64,000 nt of DNA, taken from assembly GCA_002321895.1 (NCBI GenBank), contig DCMZ01000010.1, positions 372,001 through 436,000 on the forward strand. Reading direction: 5' to 3'. Under the pieces are notes generated by a model. It was not told the DNA's origin and did not search any database. It saw only the letters and a list, made by a program, of their open reading frames with translations. The translations under genes and the position numbers were made by a program. Position 1 is the stretch's first letter; each line of letters begins with the position of its first letter. Below are positions 39,790 through 48,474 of this stretch, one piece after another. This stretch comes from Bdellovibrionaceae bacterium UBA1609 (GTDB taxonomy: Bacteria > Bdellovibrionota > Bdellovibrionia > Bdellovibrionales > UBA1609).

Positions 39790-42711
39790 GTGAAAAATGT
39801 AGCATTTGTACTACTCGCACTTCTTTTGACTCCCTTAACCGGATGGTCTGCCGATTGCCAATTTAAAGGCGATGGAGCCAAACCTCATGCCATCTTTTTA
39901 ATTCATGGATTAATGGCCAACGCAGATTCCTTTGGTGACGCGGCTCAACTCCTTCATGAAACCTATGCTCAAAACTGTAAAAAGAACGTTCGCGTTCACA
40001 CCATTGAGTATTTTACCAACCCCAGCCGTGAGGGCGGTATTCTCAATTTTCACAGGGTCCAAACCCTTCACCCCTATGATTTTGCCAAGGTGGCTTACGC
40101 CGACATGAAGGCTTTTCTCACCAAGCAAGCGGCCATCGATAGAATCAACGGAGTGCCCTCTGAAAATCAATTCTCACTGGATACTCCATATTCAATAATG
40201 GTCCACTCCCAAGGTGGTATTACAGCCATGAGTATTCTTCAGTCTTGCATTCAAAGTGAATTGGAAGATAACGACGAAGAACAGCGCTGTGATTACAATG
40301 CTGTATTGAATGAGTATCAGACCTTAGAAGATGAAGATGGAAATCCCCATGAAAAATGGAACGAGGACAATCTTTTAACCACTGAATTTGTGGATAATAA
40401 CGGTGAAACCAGAACGGTTCGAGTGACTCCCGAGGAAATGTACTCTCAACCCGCAGCAAATATTAAAAACCTAATTACTTTTGGGACACCGTTTTGGGGC
40501 TCACCGACGGCAAACAAAGGGGTTAGCCTTGAAAACTTCATTGATGGATTCATTTCCACTATTTTTAAAGTACTAAAGAAAACTTACCCCAAAGAACAAA
40601 TCAGTCGACTGGCAATTGGGGGCAGAGGAACAAGCTTTCAAAGAATATTTATGCTTAATCGCCCGCGATACAGTGATTTTGGCAGTAACCCGGAATGGGA
40701 AGGTCTTTTTGACGGACAGTTAAATACATATAACGTATCGGGATTACTACCCACCTATGACCCAGCCTATCGTGAAGCCCATTTAGACGGAGTCCTGCAA
40801 AACATCTCTGCGGCCATAGTGAATATGTTCGCAAACCCTATTTATTACGAAAATGACATTATTGTTGGAAACCCAGAAGCTCGCGTAGATTTTAACTACT
40901 TCATTCAAAACATCGATAAGGGCCAACCCTCTTGGAGAGGACAAACTAAAATGGCAGGGCAAGAACAGTTCTACCCGTTCCATCTGTCCCATATCCCGAT
41001 GTTTGATGACAAAGTCATGGGTATCGCTAATATATTGAGGAAAGACATTGAGATTCACCCCTCTTGGCTTCTCATTCAAAAGGTACTTAATAAAGAGTTT
41101 GGCCTCAGCTCAAAATCAGGCATAGAATCCCTTATCACTGCGGGCAGTGATTCTGAAATCGTTCAATTTTCCCAAACAGAAAAGAACGAAAACTTTGTTG
41201 AACGTCTAAAGAACTTCACATCTGAAATTAAATTGGTTACCCCGCGTGGATATCATCGAAAAATCAACATTAGAGAAAGTCATGTCTCCGCTGCCAACAA
41301 AGCGCCAAAAGATGTTTATGATGAGATTGTTTTAGCCAGTTCACTCTATGTAAAAACATTGGGAATTCATCCTGATGGCTTAAAAATAAAACATCACTAT
41401 GGGCAGAGTATATATCATGTTGGATCTTTTAAAGATGCATTTGCCTTTTCACCAAAGACCGAAAACCTCGGTGAAATTACAAATACTTTATATGACAAGG
41501 AATCCAACCAGACGTTTCAAGTGAATGGCTATCCATTAGAATATACTATTGATCTTCCTGGATTCCATAAGACCAGTTTCACACAAGCGGTTTTACCTTC
41601 TTTTAACTCCTACGCCGAAATCTTTCTAGACACCTACCTTCCCTTTGATCATACATGGGCCCAAACTGGACCCATTGCTTCTATTGTTGCCGGTGTGGAA
41701 ACGGGAACTCGTAATGAAGTTGTTAGAGAGTTCTATCTAGACGGAAAAGGAATATTAAAAACACGAGTTAAGCGCCTTAAAGAAATGGAAAGTACGGATC
41801 GAGTGGGTCAATGTCATGTAGGTATGACTGGTAACGCCACTCCCACCGTGTTTCGCTATCAGACACGCAAAGAAGATGGGTCACGTAAAATGACCATTAA
41901 CAAAATTCGATTTAATGATGAGTCTTTCTTCAAATGGGCGGAAACCTGGAAACAATTGGCTCAAAATAAAATCGAGCTCTACTCTCAGGTGAATTCAAAT
42001 CGCCCCGAGGAAATTCGAGTGGGCCACTTCACGCAAAGAAGAAAAGAAGTGGAAACCGTCGAACTCACTATGCCTATTGAAGAGCTAGAGCAAAAATCTT
42101 CTGAAGTGGAAGTGGTTAAGTCTGGATTTGTGCTTGCTACAGACAAGACGACAAACATCCAGGGTCGTGAAATGGTAAAACTTCAGTTTAACTATCCCCC
42201 ATCTGTGCGACCAAGGAAAGCCATTGAAATTTTAGGTCGAGTGACTCAAGTCCCTATGATCAACGGAAAGCCTCTGCTTGATATTAGAGCTAAAACGGGA
42301 CGTGCATGTAGTTTGGTGGAAGAAGATCTATTTGGAAATGCCTGTGACGTAGAGTTTGTCGATAGATACCTTATTACCTCTTATGAGATCCGTCGTGAAG
42401 ATGGCCTTAAGACGTTTGAGTCCATCGGCTCAAAAACAATCACCGACAAAGATGGAAACGAACTTCCCGCTGGAGTTCGATGGATCAATGTTGTGGATGT
42501 AGATGTATTTCGTCCCGATCAAAAAGTACCTGTTGGTGTGTTAACCCGACAACCAGGTCCTTATGTGAATAACCACTTTAACGACACCCGTGGAAAGGGT
42601 TTCGTAAAAGGTGATGAGTGTTTAAAAGACCGCTACGACAGTCTTTCAAGCGCTACTGGCGCTTCCACTCGAATTCACTATAGACATGGAGTTCTGAAGG
42701 CCACCAACTAA
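39790..42711 (+). CDS. Secreted lipase-like alpha/beta hydrolase, about 973 aa
   Basis: I choose GTG 39790 (GAGG upstream), because it puts a normal signal peptide first (V-K-N-V-A-F-V-L-L-A-L-L-L-T-P-L-T-G-W-S-A-D); the frame is open back to 39592. After it comes I-F-L-I-H-G-L-M-A-N-A-D-S-F, a PGAP1/lipase-type oxyanion region. The nucleophile elbow is M-V-H-S-Q-G-G, with Val where the first Gly of G-x-S-x-G usually sits. The C-terminal 550 residues are beta-rich and not recognised. Probably an exported esterase or lipase. It is followed after five bases by a pseudouridine synthase gene. Confidence 0.82.
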   Translation: MKNVAFVLLALLLTPLTGWSADCQFKGDGAKPHAIFLIHGLMANADSFGDAAQLLHETYAQNCKKNVRVHTIEYFTNPSREGGILNFHRVQTLHPYDFAKVAYADMKAFLTKQAAIDRINGVPSENQFSLDTPYSIMVHSQGGITAMSILQSCIQSELEDNDEEQRCDYNAVLNEYQTLEDEDGNPHEKWNEDNLLTTEFVDNNGETRTVRVTPEEMYSQPAANIKNLITFGTPFWGSPTANKGVSLENFIDGFISTIFKVLKKTYPKEQISRLAIGGRGTSFQRIFMLNRPRYSDFGSNPEWEGLFDGQLNTYNVSGLLPTYDPAYREAHLDGVLQNISAAIVNMFANPIYYENDIIVGNPEARVDFNYFIQNIDKGQPSWRGQTKMAGQEQFYPFHLSHIPMFDDKVMGIANILRKDIEIHPSWLLIQKVLNKEFGLSSKSGIESLITAGSDSEIVQFSQTEKNENFVERLKNFTSEIKLVTPRGYHRKINIRESHVSAANKAPKDVYDEIVLASSLYVKTLGIHPDGLKIKHHYGQSIYHVGSFKDAFAFSPKTENLGEITNTLYDKESNQTFQVNGYPLEYTIDLPGFHKTSFTQAVLPSFNSYAEIFLDTYLPFDHTWAQTGPIASIVAGVETGTRNEVVREFYLDGKGILKTRVKRLKEMESTDRVGQCHVGMTGNATPTVFRYQTRKEDGSRKMTINKIRFNDESFFKWAETWKQLAQNKIELYSQVNSNRPEEIRVGHFTQRRKEVETVELTMPIEELEQKSSEVEVVKSGFVLATDKTTNIQGREMVKLQFNYPPSVRPRKAIEILGRVTQVPMINGKPLLDIRAKTGRACSLVEEDLFGNACDVEFVDRYLITSYEIRREDGLKTFESIGSKTITDKDGNELPAGVRWINVVDVDVFRPDQKVPVGVLTRQPGPYVNNHFNDTRGKGFVKGDECLKDRYDSLSSATGASTRIHYRHGVLKATN

Positions 42712-42716
42712 TCACT

Positions 42717-43625
42717 ATGCGCAAGTTAGACTTTAAAATTAAAAAAGCCACTGACTTGCGCTTAGATCGCTTTTTACAGGAGAGATTGTCTCAATATACA
42801 AGACAAGATCTCAGCCTTTCAGAAATTAAAACTCTTGTCGACTCTGGCCATGTTTTTTTAAACAAGAAACGATGTCGGATTTGCAGTAAGCCCCTTATTA
42901 AGGGAGCGACAGTTTCACTGTTTTGGGGAAAACTGTCTTCGGATTTGGAAGACCTGGATCCACTCATTGCCTACGAAGATAGAGATGTCATTGTTCTCAA
43001 CAAACCTCCCGGAGTCCCCAGTCAATCCACATTAAATAGGACCGAAGATAATCTTTACGAAGCCCTAATATTTCATCTCACTCAGAGGCAACCCGAAGTT
43101 TTAGCCTACGCCGGCTTGATCCATCGACTGGATAAAGGCACCTCCGGCTTGATAGCTTTCTCCAAGTCGAAACGAATCAATGGCAGCCTGTCCTCGCAAT
43201 TCCAAAATCATAAAATCAAGAAGGTCTATTTGGCTATCGTTGAGTCCGACTCCCGTCCCAATGAAAAATGGACTTCGGAAGCTCCTTTGAAACGAGTGAA
43301 GACGGCAAAAGGCTACAAGACCGAAAGTCATCCTCAAGGGCAAGAAGCCATGACCCATTTTAAATTACTAAAAGAGCTGACTGAAAAGAGATGGCTTATA
43401 GAAGCCCAACCTCTCACCGGACGCACCCACCAAATACGCTGTCACCTTTCAGAGGCCGGTCAACCCATTGAAGGAGACCGCCTATACAATAGCAGTTCGC
43501 CAAAAAAACACGGGTTGATGAAGCTGCATGCTCACAAATTAAGCTTCCACAACCCCTACTTGAAAAAGGATGTCACTGTGGAGGCCCCAGTATGGACGGA
43601 TTTCACAGATAAGGTTGAAAAATAG
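42717..43625 (+). CDS. RluA-family pseudouridine synthase
   Basis: A 302-residue enzyme with an N-terminal S4 RNA-binding domain (D-R-F-L-Q-E-R-L, then V-D-S-G-H-V-F-L-N-K-K) and the RluA catalytic domain. L-I-H-R-L-D-K-G-T-S-G-L-I carries the catalytic Asp, and Q-P-L-T-G-R-T-H-Q-I-R-C-H-L-S-E is the conserved late motif. It converts uridine to pseudouridine in rRNA or tRNA; the exact site cannot be told. Cytoplasmic. Confidence 0.94.
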   Translation: MRKLDFKIKKATDLRLDRFLQERLSQYTRQDLSLSEIKTLVDSGHVFLNKKRCRICSKPLIKGATVSLFWGKLSSDLEDLDPLIAYEDRDVIVLNKPPGVPSQSTLNRTEDNLYEALIFHLTQRQPEVLAYAGLIHRLDKGTSGLIAFSKSKRINGSLSSQFQNHKIKKVYLAIVESDSRPNEKWTSEAPLKRVKTAKGYKTESHPQGQEAMTHFKLLKELTEKRWLIEAQPLTGRTHQIRCHLSEAGQPIEGDRLYNSSSPKKHGLMKLHAHKLSFHNPYLKKDVTVEAPVWTDFTDKVEK

Positions 43626-43684
43626 CCCTGTTCCCCCTATGTTGTGGTGCTAATTTGACTCAACCATCGAGGGGATGGATATCT

Positions 43685-45328
43685 ATGAAGATCACGCCTA
43701 AAAATCACCAGTCCGCGTTGCCTTTAGACAAAATTATTCTGAAAGACCAACCTGAAACCGATGAAACCGTACCCATGGATGTACTGTTTGTTGGCGCTGG
43801 TCCTGCTGGACTTTCAGGAGCCATTGAATTGGCCCGTTTGGTTCAAGAGGACAACAACAATGGCGGTGGCCTTGGTGAAATTGAGATTGGATTACTGGAT
43901 AAGGCAGAAAACCTAGGTGGCCACAATCTATCTGGAGCCGTGGTAAACCCTATTGGATTTAAAGAGCTTTTCCCAGGCATGGAAGAGAGCGAATTTCCGT
44001 TCAAACAAAAAGTAAAAGGTGACTCTGTATACTACATGACAGAATCGGGAAACATTCCTATTCCCACTCCACCGACCATGCATAATAGTGGCAATTATGT
44101 GGCTTCCATCTGCGAAATTTGTCGTTGGCTCGGAGATAAAGCCGAAGGAATGGGTGTTAATTTACTGACAAGTTTTCCCGCGGACTCCCTTTTAACCGAA
44201 GGGCAAAAAGTGACTGGCGTTCGCACTACTCCTGCCGGCTTAGACAGGGATGGTAATGCTTCTGCTGACTCTATGCCGGCAACAGACATCACAGCTCAAA
44301 TCACTGTACTCACAGAGGGAACACGTGGAGCTCTTGGGCAGGCCTACATGCAATGGCAAAATATTGAGCCTGATTCTCCGCAAATTTTTGCATTAGGAGT
44401 TAAAGAACTTTGGAAAGTAAAAAAAGTTCCTGAAAACGTAACACATACATTAGGCTACCCATTGCCTAAAGACTGTTTCGGTGGAAGCTTTATGTACCCA
44501 CAATCCAACGATACTTTGTCGATTGGCTTGGTGGCTGGTCTTGATTACAAGGAAAGTCATTTAGATGTGCATGCTCGTTTGCAACAAATGAAACAACATC
44601 CCCTTTTCAAACAATATCTTGAGGGTGGTGAACTTCTTGAATGGGGAGCTAAAACCATTCCCGAAGGTGGCTATCACTCGCTTCCTAAAAGGCTCCATGG
44701 CGATGGGTTACTCATGGCAGGAGACACCGTTGGATTTGTGAATGTTCCCGCATTAAAAGGCATCCATTACGCTATGCTGAGCGGAATTTATGCAGCCCGC
44801 ACTGCCTTCGCAGCACTTAAGCAAGGTAAAACTGACAGTAGTGTTTTGAGCCAATATGATGACCTCGTTAAGCAAAGTGTGATCTACAAGGACATGAAGA
44901 AGGTCCGAAATATGCGTCATGCATTCAAGTCGGGATTCTATTCAGGCGGTATAAAAGCGTCTCTAATGACATTAACGGGTGGCGCCTTTCCTTCTTTATC
45001 AGGACCCTTTGAAGGTGATGACGAGGAAGAAAAAACCTATGTAGCTCCTGAAACACAAAAAGTGGGAATCAGTAAAGTGGATGCCGTTTATCTATCTGGA
45101 AATAAAACTCGAGATGACATTCCTCAACACTTAACTGTTGGAAAAGACATCTCTCCTGAAGTGGCTGACTTTTACAGTAGCCTTTGCCCGGCAGGTGTTT
45201 ATGAAAGACAAGGCGATCAACTTGTTGTGAATGCTCCCAATTGTGTGGATTGTAAGGCCACTGATGTATTAGGTCCACGATGGCAACCTCGTGAAGGGGG
45301 CGCCGGCCCCAACTATAAGGATATGTAG
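43685..45328 (+). CDS. Electron transfer flavoprotein-ubiquinone oxidoreductase
   Basis: ATG 43685 is preferred (GAGGGGATGG upstream); a start ten codons earlier is possible. The 547-residue protein has an N-terminal FAD motif (G-A-G-P-A-G-L-S-G-A), G-G-H-N-L-S-G-A-V, long conserved ETF-QO blocks (G-L-V-A-G-L-D-Y, G-F-V-N-V-P-A-L-K-G-I-H-Y-A-M) and a C-terminal ferredoxin-like part. ETF-QO passes electrons from ETF to quinone at the membrane. The iron-sulphur signature is unusual: the C-x2-C-x2-C triad reads C-V-D-C-K-A-T-D, with Thr for the third Cys, leaving only three cluster Cys. Confidence 0.92.
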   Translation: MKITPKNHQSALPLDKIILKDQPETDETVPMDVLFVGAGPAGLSGAIELARLVQEDNNNGGGLGEIEIGLLDKAENLGGHNLSGAVVNPIGFKELFPGMEESEFPFKQKVKGDSVYYMTESGNIPIPTPPTMHNSGNYVASICEICRWLGDKAEGMGVNLLTSFPADSLLTEGQKVTGVRTTPAGLDRDGNASADSMPATDITAQITVLTEGTRGALGQAYMQWQNIEPDSPQIFALGVKELWKVKKVPENVTHTLGYPLPKDCFGGSFMYPQSNDTLSIGLVAGLDYKESHLDVHARLQQMKQHPLFKQYLEGGELLEWGAKTIPEGGYHSLPKRLHGDGLLMAGDTVGFVNVPALKGIHYAMLSGIYAARTAFAALKQGKTDSSVLSQYDDLVKQSVIYKDMKKVRNMRHAFKSGFYSGGIKASLMTLTGGAFPSLSGPFEGDDEEEKTYVAPETQKVGISKVDAVYLSGNKTRDDIPQHLTVGKDISPEVADFYSSLCPAGVYERQGDQLVVNAPNCVDCKATDVLGPRWQPREGGAGPNYKDM

Positions 45329-45362
45329 TTCAAAGATTCCAAATTAATATTCAATTCACTTT

Positions 45363-45408
45363 TCGATCCCTCCCCCTACGGTGGGGCGGATCGGAAAACG
45401 CTGCAGCC
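45363..45408. repeat. Copy B of a GC-rich intergenic repeat
   Basis: A 46-base segment related to 37232-37275. It has TCGA, a CCCCCTACGGTGGGG hairpin, GCGGATCGGAA and GCTGCAGCC. It lies between convergent genes and may serve as a terminator-like or dispersed repeat. Confidence 0.5.
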
Positions 45409-45409
45409 A

Positions 45410-46126
45410 CTAGACTCTAGCATCACTGGACAGGAGATTTTGAGCCCAGTCTTTGAGGTTCTTCTTCGCACCCCTCGGGGAAACTTCCATGGTTTCTATG
45501 ACAAATTTTAAATCTTCAATAGTATCCACATCCGACTGTTCTGGTAAAAACGTTTCCACGTAAAATTGATTCTCTTGTAAAACTTGGATCAATTCTTGTG
45601 CCGTACTTGAAGCGGAATAAGCGACCTTTTCCCATTCCGACTCGGGCAAAACGGCATTTTTTGCCATTAACCAAAACCCACCATCAAGTGTCGGAGCCAT
45701 AATACACCATTTTTTATGATCATGCTGAACTCGAAGACATAATTGAAAAAAACGATCGAAAGTCGCTTCATCGATCTGCGGAGAATCCGCACCCATAAAA
45801 ATGCTCTGCCCATGGCGACGCGATAGTTCTTTATCTATATGAGCTAACTTCTTTCCCAGCGAACCCTCACATTGAAAAATAATTTCGTGATCGTTCCAAA
45901 ACGACTTAGAAACATCATCTTCCTCTACAACGGACCAATATATATTTAAACTATCGTTTATATTTTGTAGGTGATTTAAATTTTCTCGAATACAGGCAAT
46001 AGAAAGCAAATAGAACTCCTCAGCCCTCTCCTGACCGATGGTCTTCCCCAATCGAGTCTTTGCTGGTGTTAAGCCCGGCGTCTTAACAAAAACTCCCAGG
46101 CCCATGTCGTTTTGGTCAGCACTCAT
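45410..46126 (-). CDS. DUF2064 glycosyltransferase-like protein
   Basis: A 238-residue soluble protein matching the TIGR04282/DUF2064 family. Landmarks are V-F-V-K-T-P-G-L-T-P-A-K-T-R-L-G-K near the start, F-M-G-A-D-S-P-Q-I in the middle, and P-T-L-D-G-G-F-W-L-M-A with the conserved D-G-G. Members are nucleotide-sugar transferase-fold proteins of mostly unknown substrate. It starts one base after the stop of a small upstream gene on the same strand. Confidence 0.85.
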   Translation of the reverse strand: MSADQNDMGLGVFVKTPGLTPAKTRLGKTIGQERAEEFYLLSIACIRENLNHLQNINDSLNIYWSVVEEDDVSKSFWNDHEIIFQCEGSLGKKLAHIDKELSRRHGQSIFMGADSPQIDEATFDRFFQLCLRVQHDHKKWCIMAPTLDGGFWLMAKNAVLPESEWEKVAYSASSTAQELIQVLQENQFYVETFLPEQSDVDTIEDLKFVIETMEVSPRGAKKNLKDWAQNLLSSDARV

Positions 46127-46363
46127 CTATTTTAACTTTTCAGCTAAACTGATGGCTTCTTTACGACCTGTCTCAATATCACCGGTGCCAACAAAAACCA
46201 CATTGTTTCTAATTTCCATGATAATTCTTTGCTGATCACGACCAAGGTCTTTATGTTCAGCCAGCTCGTTCAAATACTGACCCACTTTACGCTTAAAGTC
46301 TCCGTAATCTACTTCATGCAATTGGCTCACCTTTTCTACAAACTGACTCACCTTTTTCTGCAT
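46127..46363 (-). CDS. Small hypothetical protein, 78 aa
   Basis: The 78-residue product is helical and charged throughout (V-E-K-V-S-Q-L, then D-F-K-R-K-V-G-Q-Y-L-N-E-L-A). Its stop is adjacent to the start of the DUF2064 gene, so translation is coupled. An AGGAG precedes ATG 46363. No family is recognised. Confidence 0.65.
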   Translation of the reverse strand: MQKKVSQFVEKVSQLHEVDYGDFKRKVGQYLNELAEHKDLGRDQQRIIMEIRNNVVFVGTGDIETGRKEAISLAEKLK

Positions 46364-46437
46364 CTAAAACTCCTCTTCACGAACATTGGGTCCGGATAAT
46401 GATGGATTATTACAAAGGATTTAACCATCTGTAAAGT

Positions 46438-48465
46438 ATGTCTTATCATATAGTTAGCTTGTTTTTTCTACCGGGGGCGGCGTTGTCTAATATTCTCATC
46501 ATAGAGAAAGATCAAAAAATAGCAGAACAAATAGAATCTTTGATCGACGAAATGAATCGCCACAAAAAGGATCTTTACTCGAACCTACAAGAGTTTGAGG
46601 AGGCCTATTTTAGCAAATCCTCGAGCCGTAAGCCTTTAGGAACAGTCGATGTATTGATTGTTAAGCTGGACGTCTTCACCGAAGAAGCCACACCCTTTAT
46701 CGATCAATTGATACAAAAACTAACGGTGGCCGGCTATTGCCCGGATCAACCCCCTCGAATAGTGATTGTAAAATATGACGATGACGGAATTCACAAAAAT
46801 ACATTAATGCATCCCTCAGTCATCGATATCATTTATCTTCCCATTGACCGTCTATTGTTCTTACAAAAACTTCAGATCATCACTGAGCTCCCAGAAAGAG
46901 CCACTCCCGAATACCTTTTCACCGAAAAGGTGGATTACACCATTGAAATTTCAAAAAAGTCTCCCGTGGAGCGTATGACCCGATGTGGATTCACTATTTT
47001 TAACCCTACAGCCATGTCCGTAGGCAGTCTAGCTAACGTCTATTTGAAGTTAGACCCCAGCAACCCCTTAAAGGTTCCCTGTCGTGTGGCCCAATGCGAA
47101 CCTAAATCTGAAGTTTCCAACCTAGGATATTATGTACATTTTAATTATTACGCTATGTCTCGAAAGACGTCTTCTGAACTGGGAATCTACTTCGCACGAA
47201 TCGCTCCTAATTTTCAAGATTTTATTAATGGTCGAAAAGAAGTTTTTAAGCCACCTGAGGATCAACCTCCCCACGAAAGAGTTGTTCGTAACGTACTCAT
47301 TCTTGATCATGAACCCTCTTGTTCCAGTATTAGAAATGAACTTTTAGAATCTTTCTATAGCATTGAAGCTTCTTATGAATCTGAATACAAAGATTTTCAC
47401 ACTAAGTATTTTGCACCAACAGCCACAAAAACTGCGTCAATGGGAAACCTTGATGATCTTTCTACGGGCTCATTAATATTTAATGTTAACCCTTCTACAG
47501 AAGAACTCATTCGAGTCACTACCAAGTTCAGTGAAGACGATAGAATTGTTGGCTATAAAATTCGAGACTTTTTTGAAAACCCCACGGAATGGAAAGACCT
47601 CTTTAACACAGAGGGAGCAAAAGAGCTGCTCGAATACGGCTTGCAGTTTTGTCTCCCCAACGAAATCACAAAAAAACTGGGAGACTTGGATAGCCAAGAC
47701 AATGAAGAAAAGCTGATGGTTTTTGAGTTTATGCGGATCGCAGATGATGATGTTCGCATTGAAATTAAACCTCCTCTGCAACAGTATGGCCCAAGTGATC
47801 ACGAAAAATCCATTGCTGATAAAAACCCAAAGCTGAGCAAAATTGATTTAGTGATCGCCCATAGAGACTTTATTTCAGAAAACGTTGATATTTGGATAAA
47901 GCAATTCCAGGCGAAATGTGAAGAAAAGAAGCTATGCCGAAAAGACTCACAGGTAAAGTTTATAATCATCGACCCCATGCAGACCATCCTCGAGAAGCAA
48001 ATACCTTTTAATTCAAATATTGTTTCCATCTTACATTCAGCTGGAGCAAGAAAAGTACTTTTTTCTTTGGTCGCACAATCTCTGACCTTAAGACATACAC
48101 TCTTTGCAGCCCACAATCTCAACTTCGCAGAAGCTGAATTTGATGCTCATATTGGCCGTCCTATTCTGCTCAACAGTATTTCAGAATACGGCGCTAGTGT
48201 AACCAGTCGAATCAACATTCCTGTAGGCAGTGTTTTCTTCCTGCATGGCCCCCTTTTCGATAAGTCCCAGGAGCGCATGGTGGCAGCTAAATTCTATTTT
48301 TCTAAAGAGATGGAGCTGGAAAAGGATAAAAAAGTATTTGTCTGCCATTTTATCTATTTTGGCGTTACCGATGATTTTTTAAAATATGCTCGCTCATGGA
48401 TTCGTGAAAACTATGCCCAACAAAAATCGGCACAGTTAGAAAGTAAAGTTGAAGTTAAAAAGTGA
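46438..48465 (+). CDS. Large protein with receiver-like and PilZ-like regions
   Basis: A 675-residue soluble protein. The N-terminal 150 residues look like a degenerate receiver (N-I-L-I-I-E-K-D-Q-K-I, V-D-V-L-I-V-K-L, Y-L-P-I), the next 130 like a beta-barrel PilZ-type region, and two further receiver-like stretches follow (N-V-L-I-L-D-H-E-P-S near 290; I-D-L-V-I-A-H-R-D-F near 470). Acidic pocket residues are mostly lost. The ATG at 46438 has a weak ribosome binding site; a TTG 16 codons on, next to a G-rich stretch, is an alternative. Role unknown; perhaps a scaffold in signalling. Confidence 0.75.
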   Translation: MSYHIVSLFFLPGAALSNILIIEKDQKIAEQIESLIDEMNRHKKDLYSNLQEFEEAYFSKSSSRKPLGTVDVLIVKLDVFTEEATPFIDQLIQKLTVAGYCPDQPPRIVIVKYDDDGIHKNTLMHPSVIDIIYLPIDRLLFLQKLQIITELPERATPEYLFTEKVDYTIEISKKSPVERMTRCGFTIFNPTAMSVGSLANVYLKLDPSNPLKVPCRVAQCEPKSEVSNLGYYVHFNYYAMSRKTSSELGIYFARIAPNFQDFINGRKEVFKPPEDQPPHERVVRNVLILDHEPSCSSIRNELLESFYSIEASYESEYKDFHTKYFAPTATKTASMGNLDDLSTGSLIFNVNPSTEELIRVTTKFSEDDRIVGYKIRDFFENPTEWKDLFNTEGAKELLEYGLQFCLPNEITKKLGDLDSQDNEEKLMVFEFMRIADDDVRIEIKPPLQQYGPSDHEKSIADKNPKLSKIDLVIAHRDFISENVDIWIKQFQAKCEEKKLCRKDSQVKFIIIDPMQTILEKQIPFNSNIVSILHSAGARKVLFSLVAQSLTLRHTLFAAHNLNFAEAEFDAHIGRPILLNSISEYGASVTSRINIPVGSVFFLHGPLFDKSQERMVAAKFYFSKEMELEKDKKVFVCHFIYFGVTDDFLKYARSWIRENYAQQKSAQLESKVEVKK

Positions 48466-48474
48466 AAAGAAATC

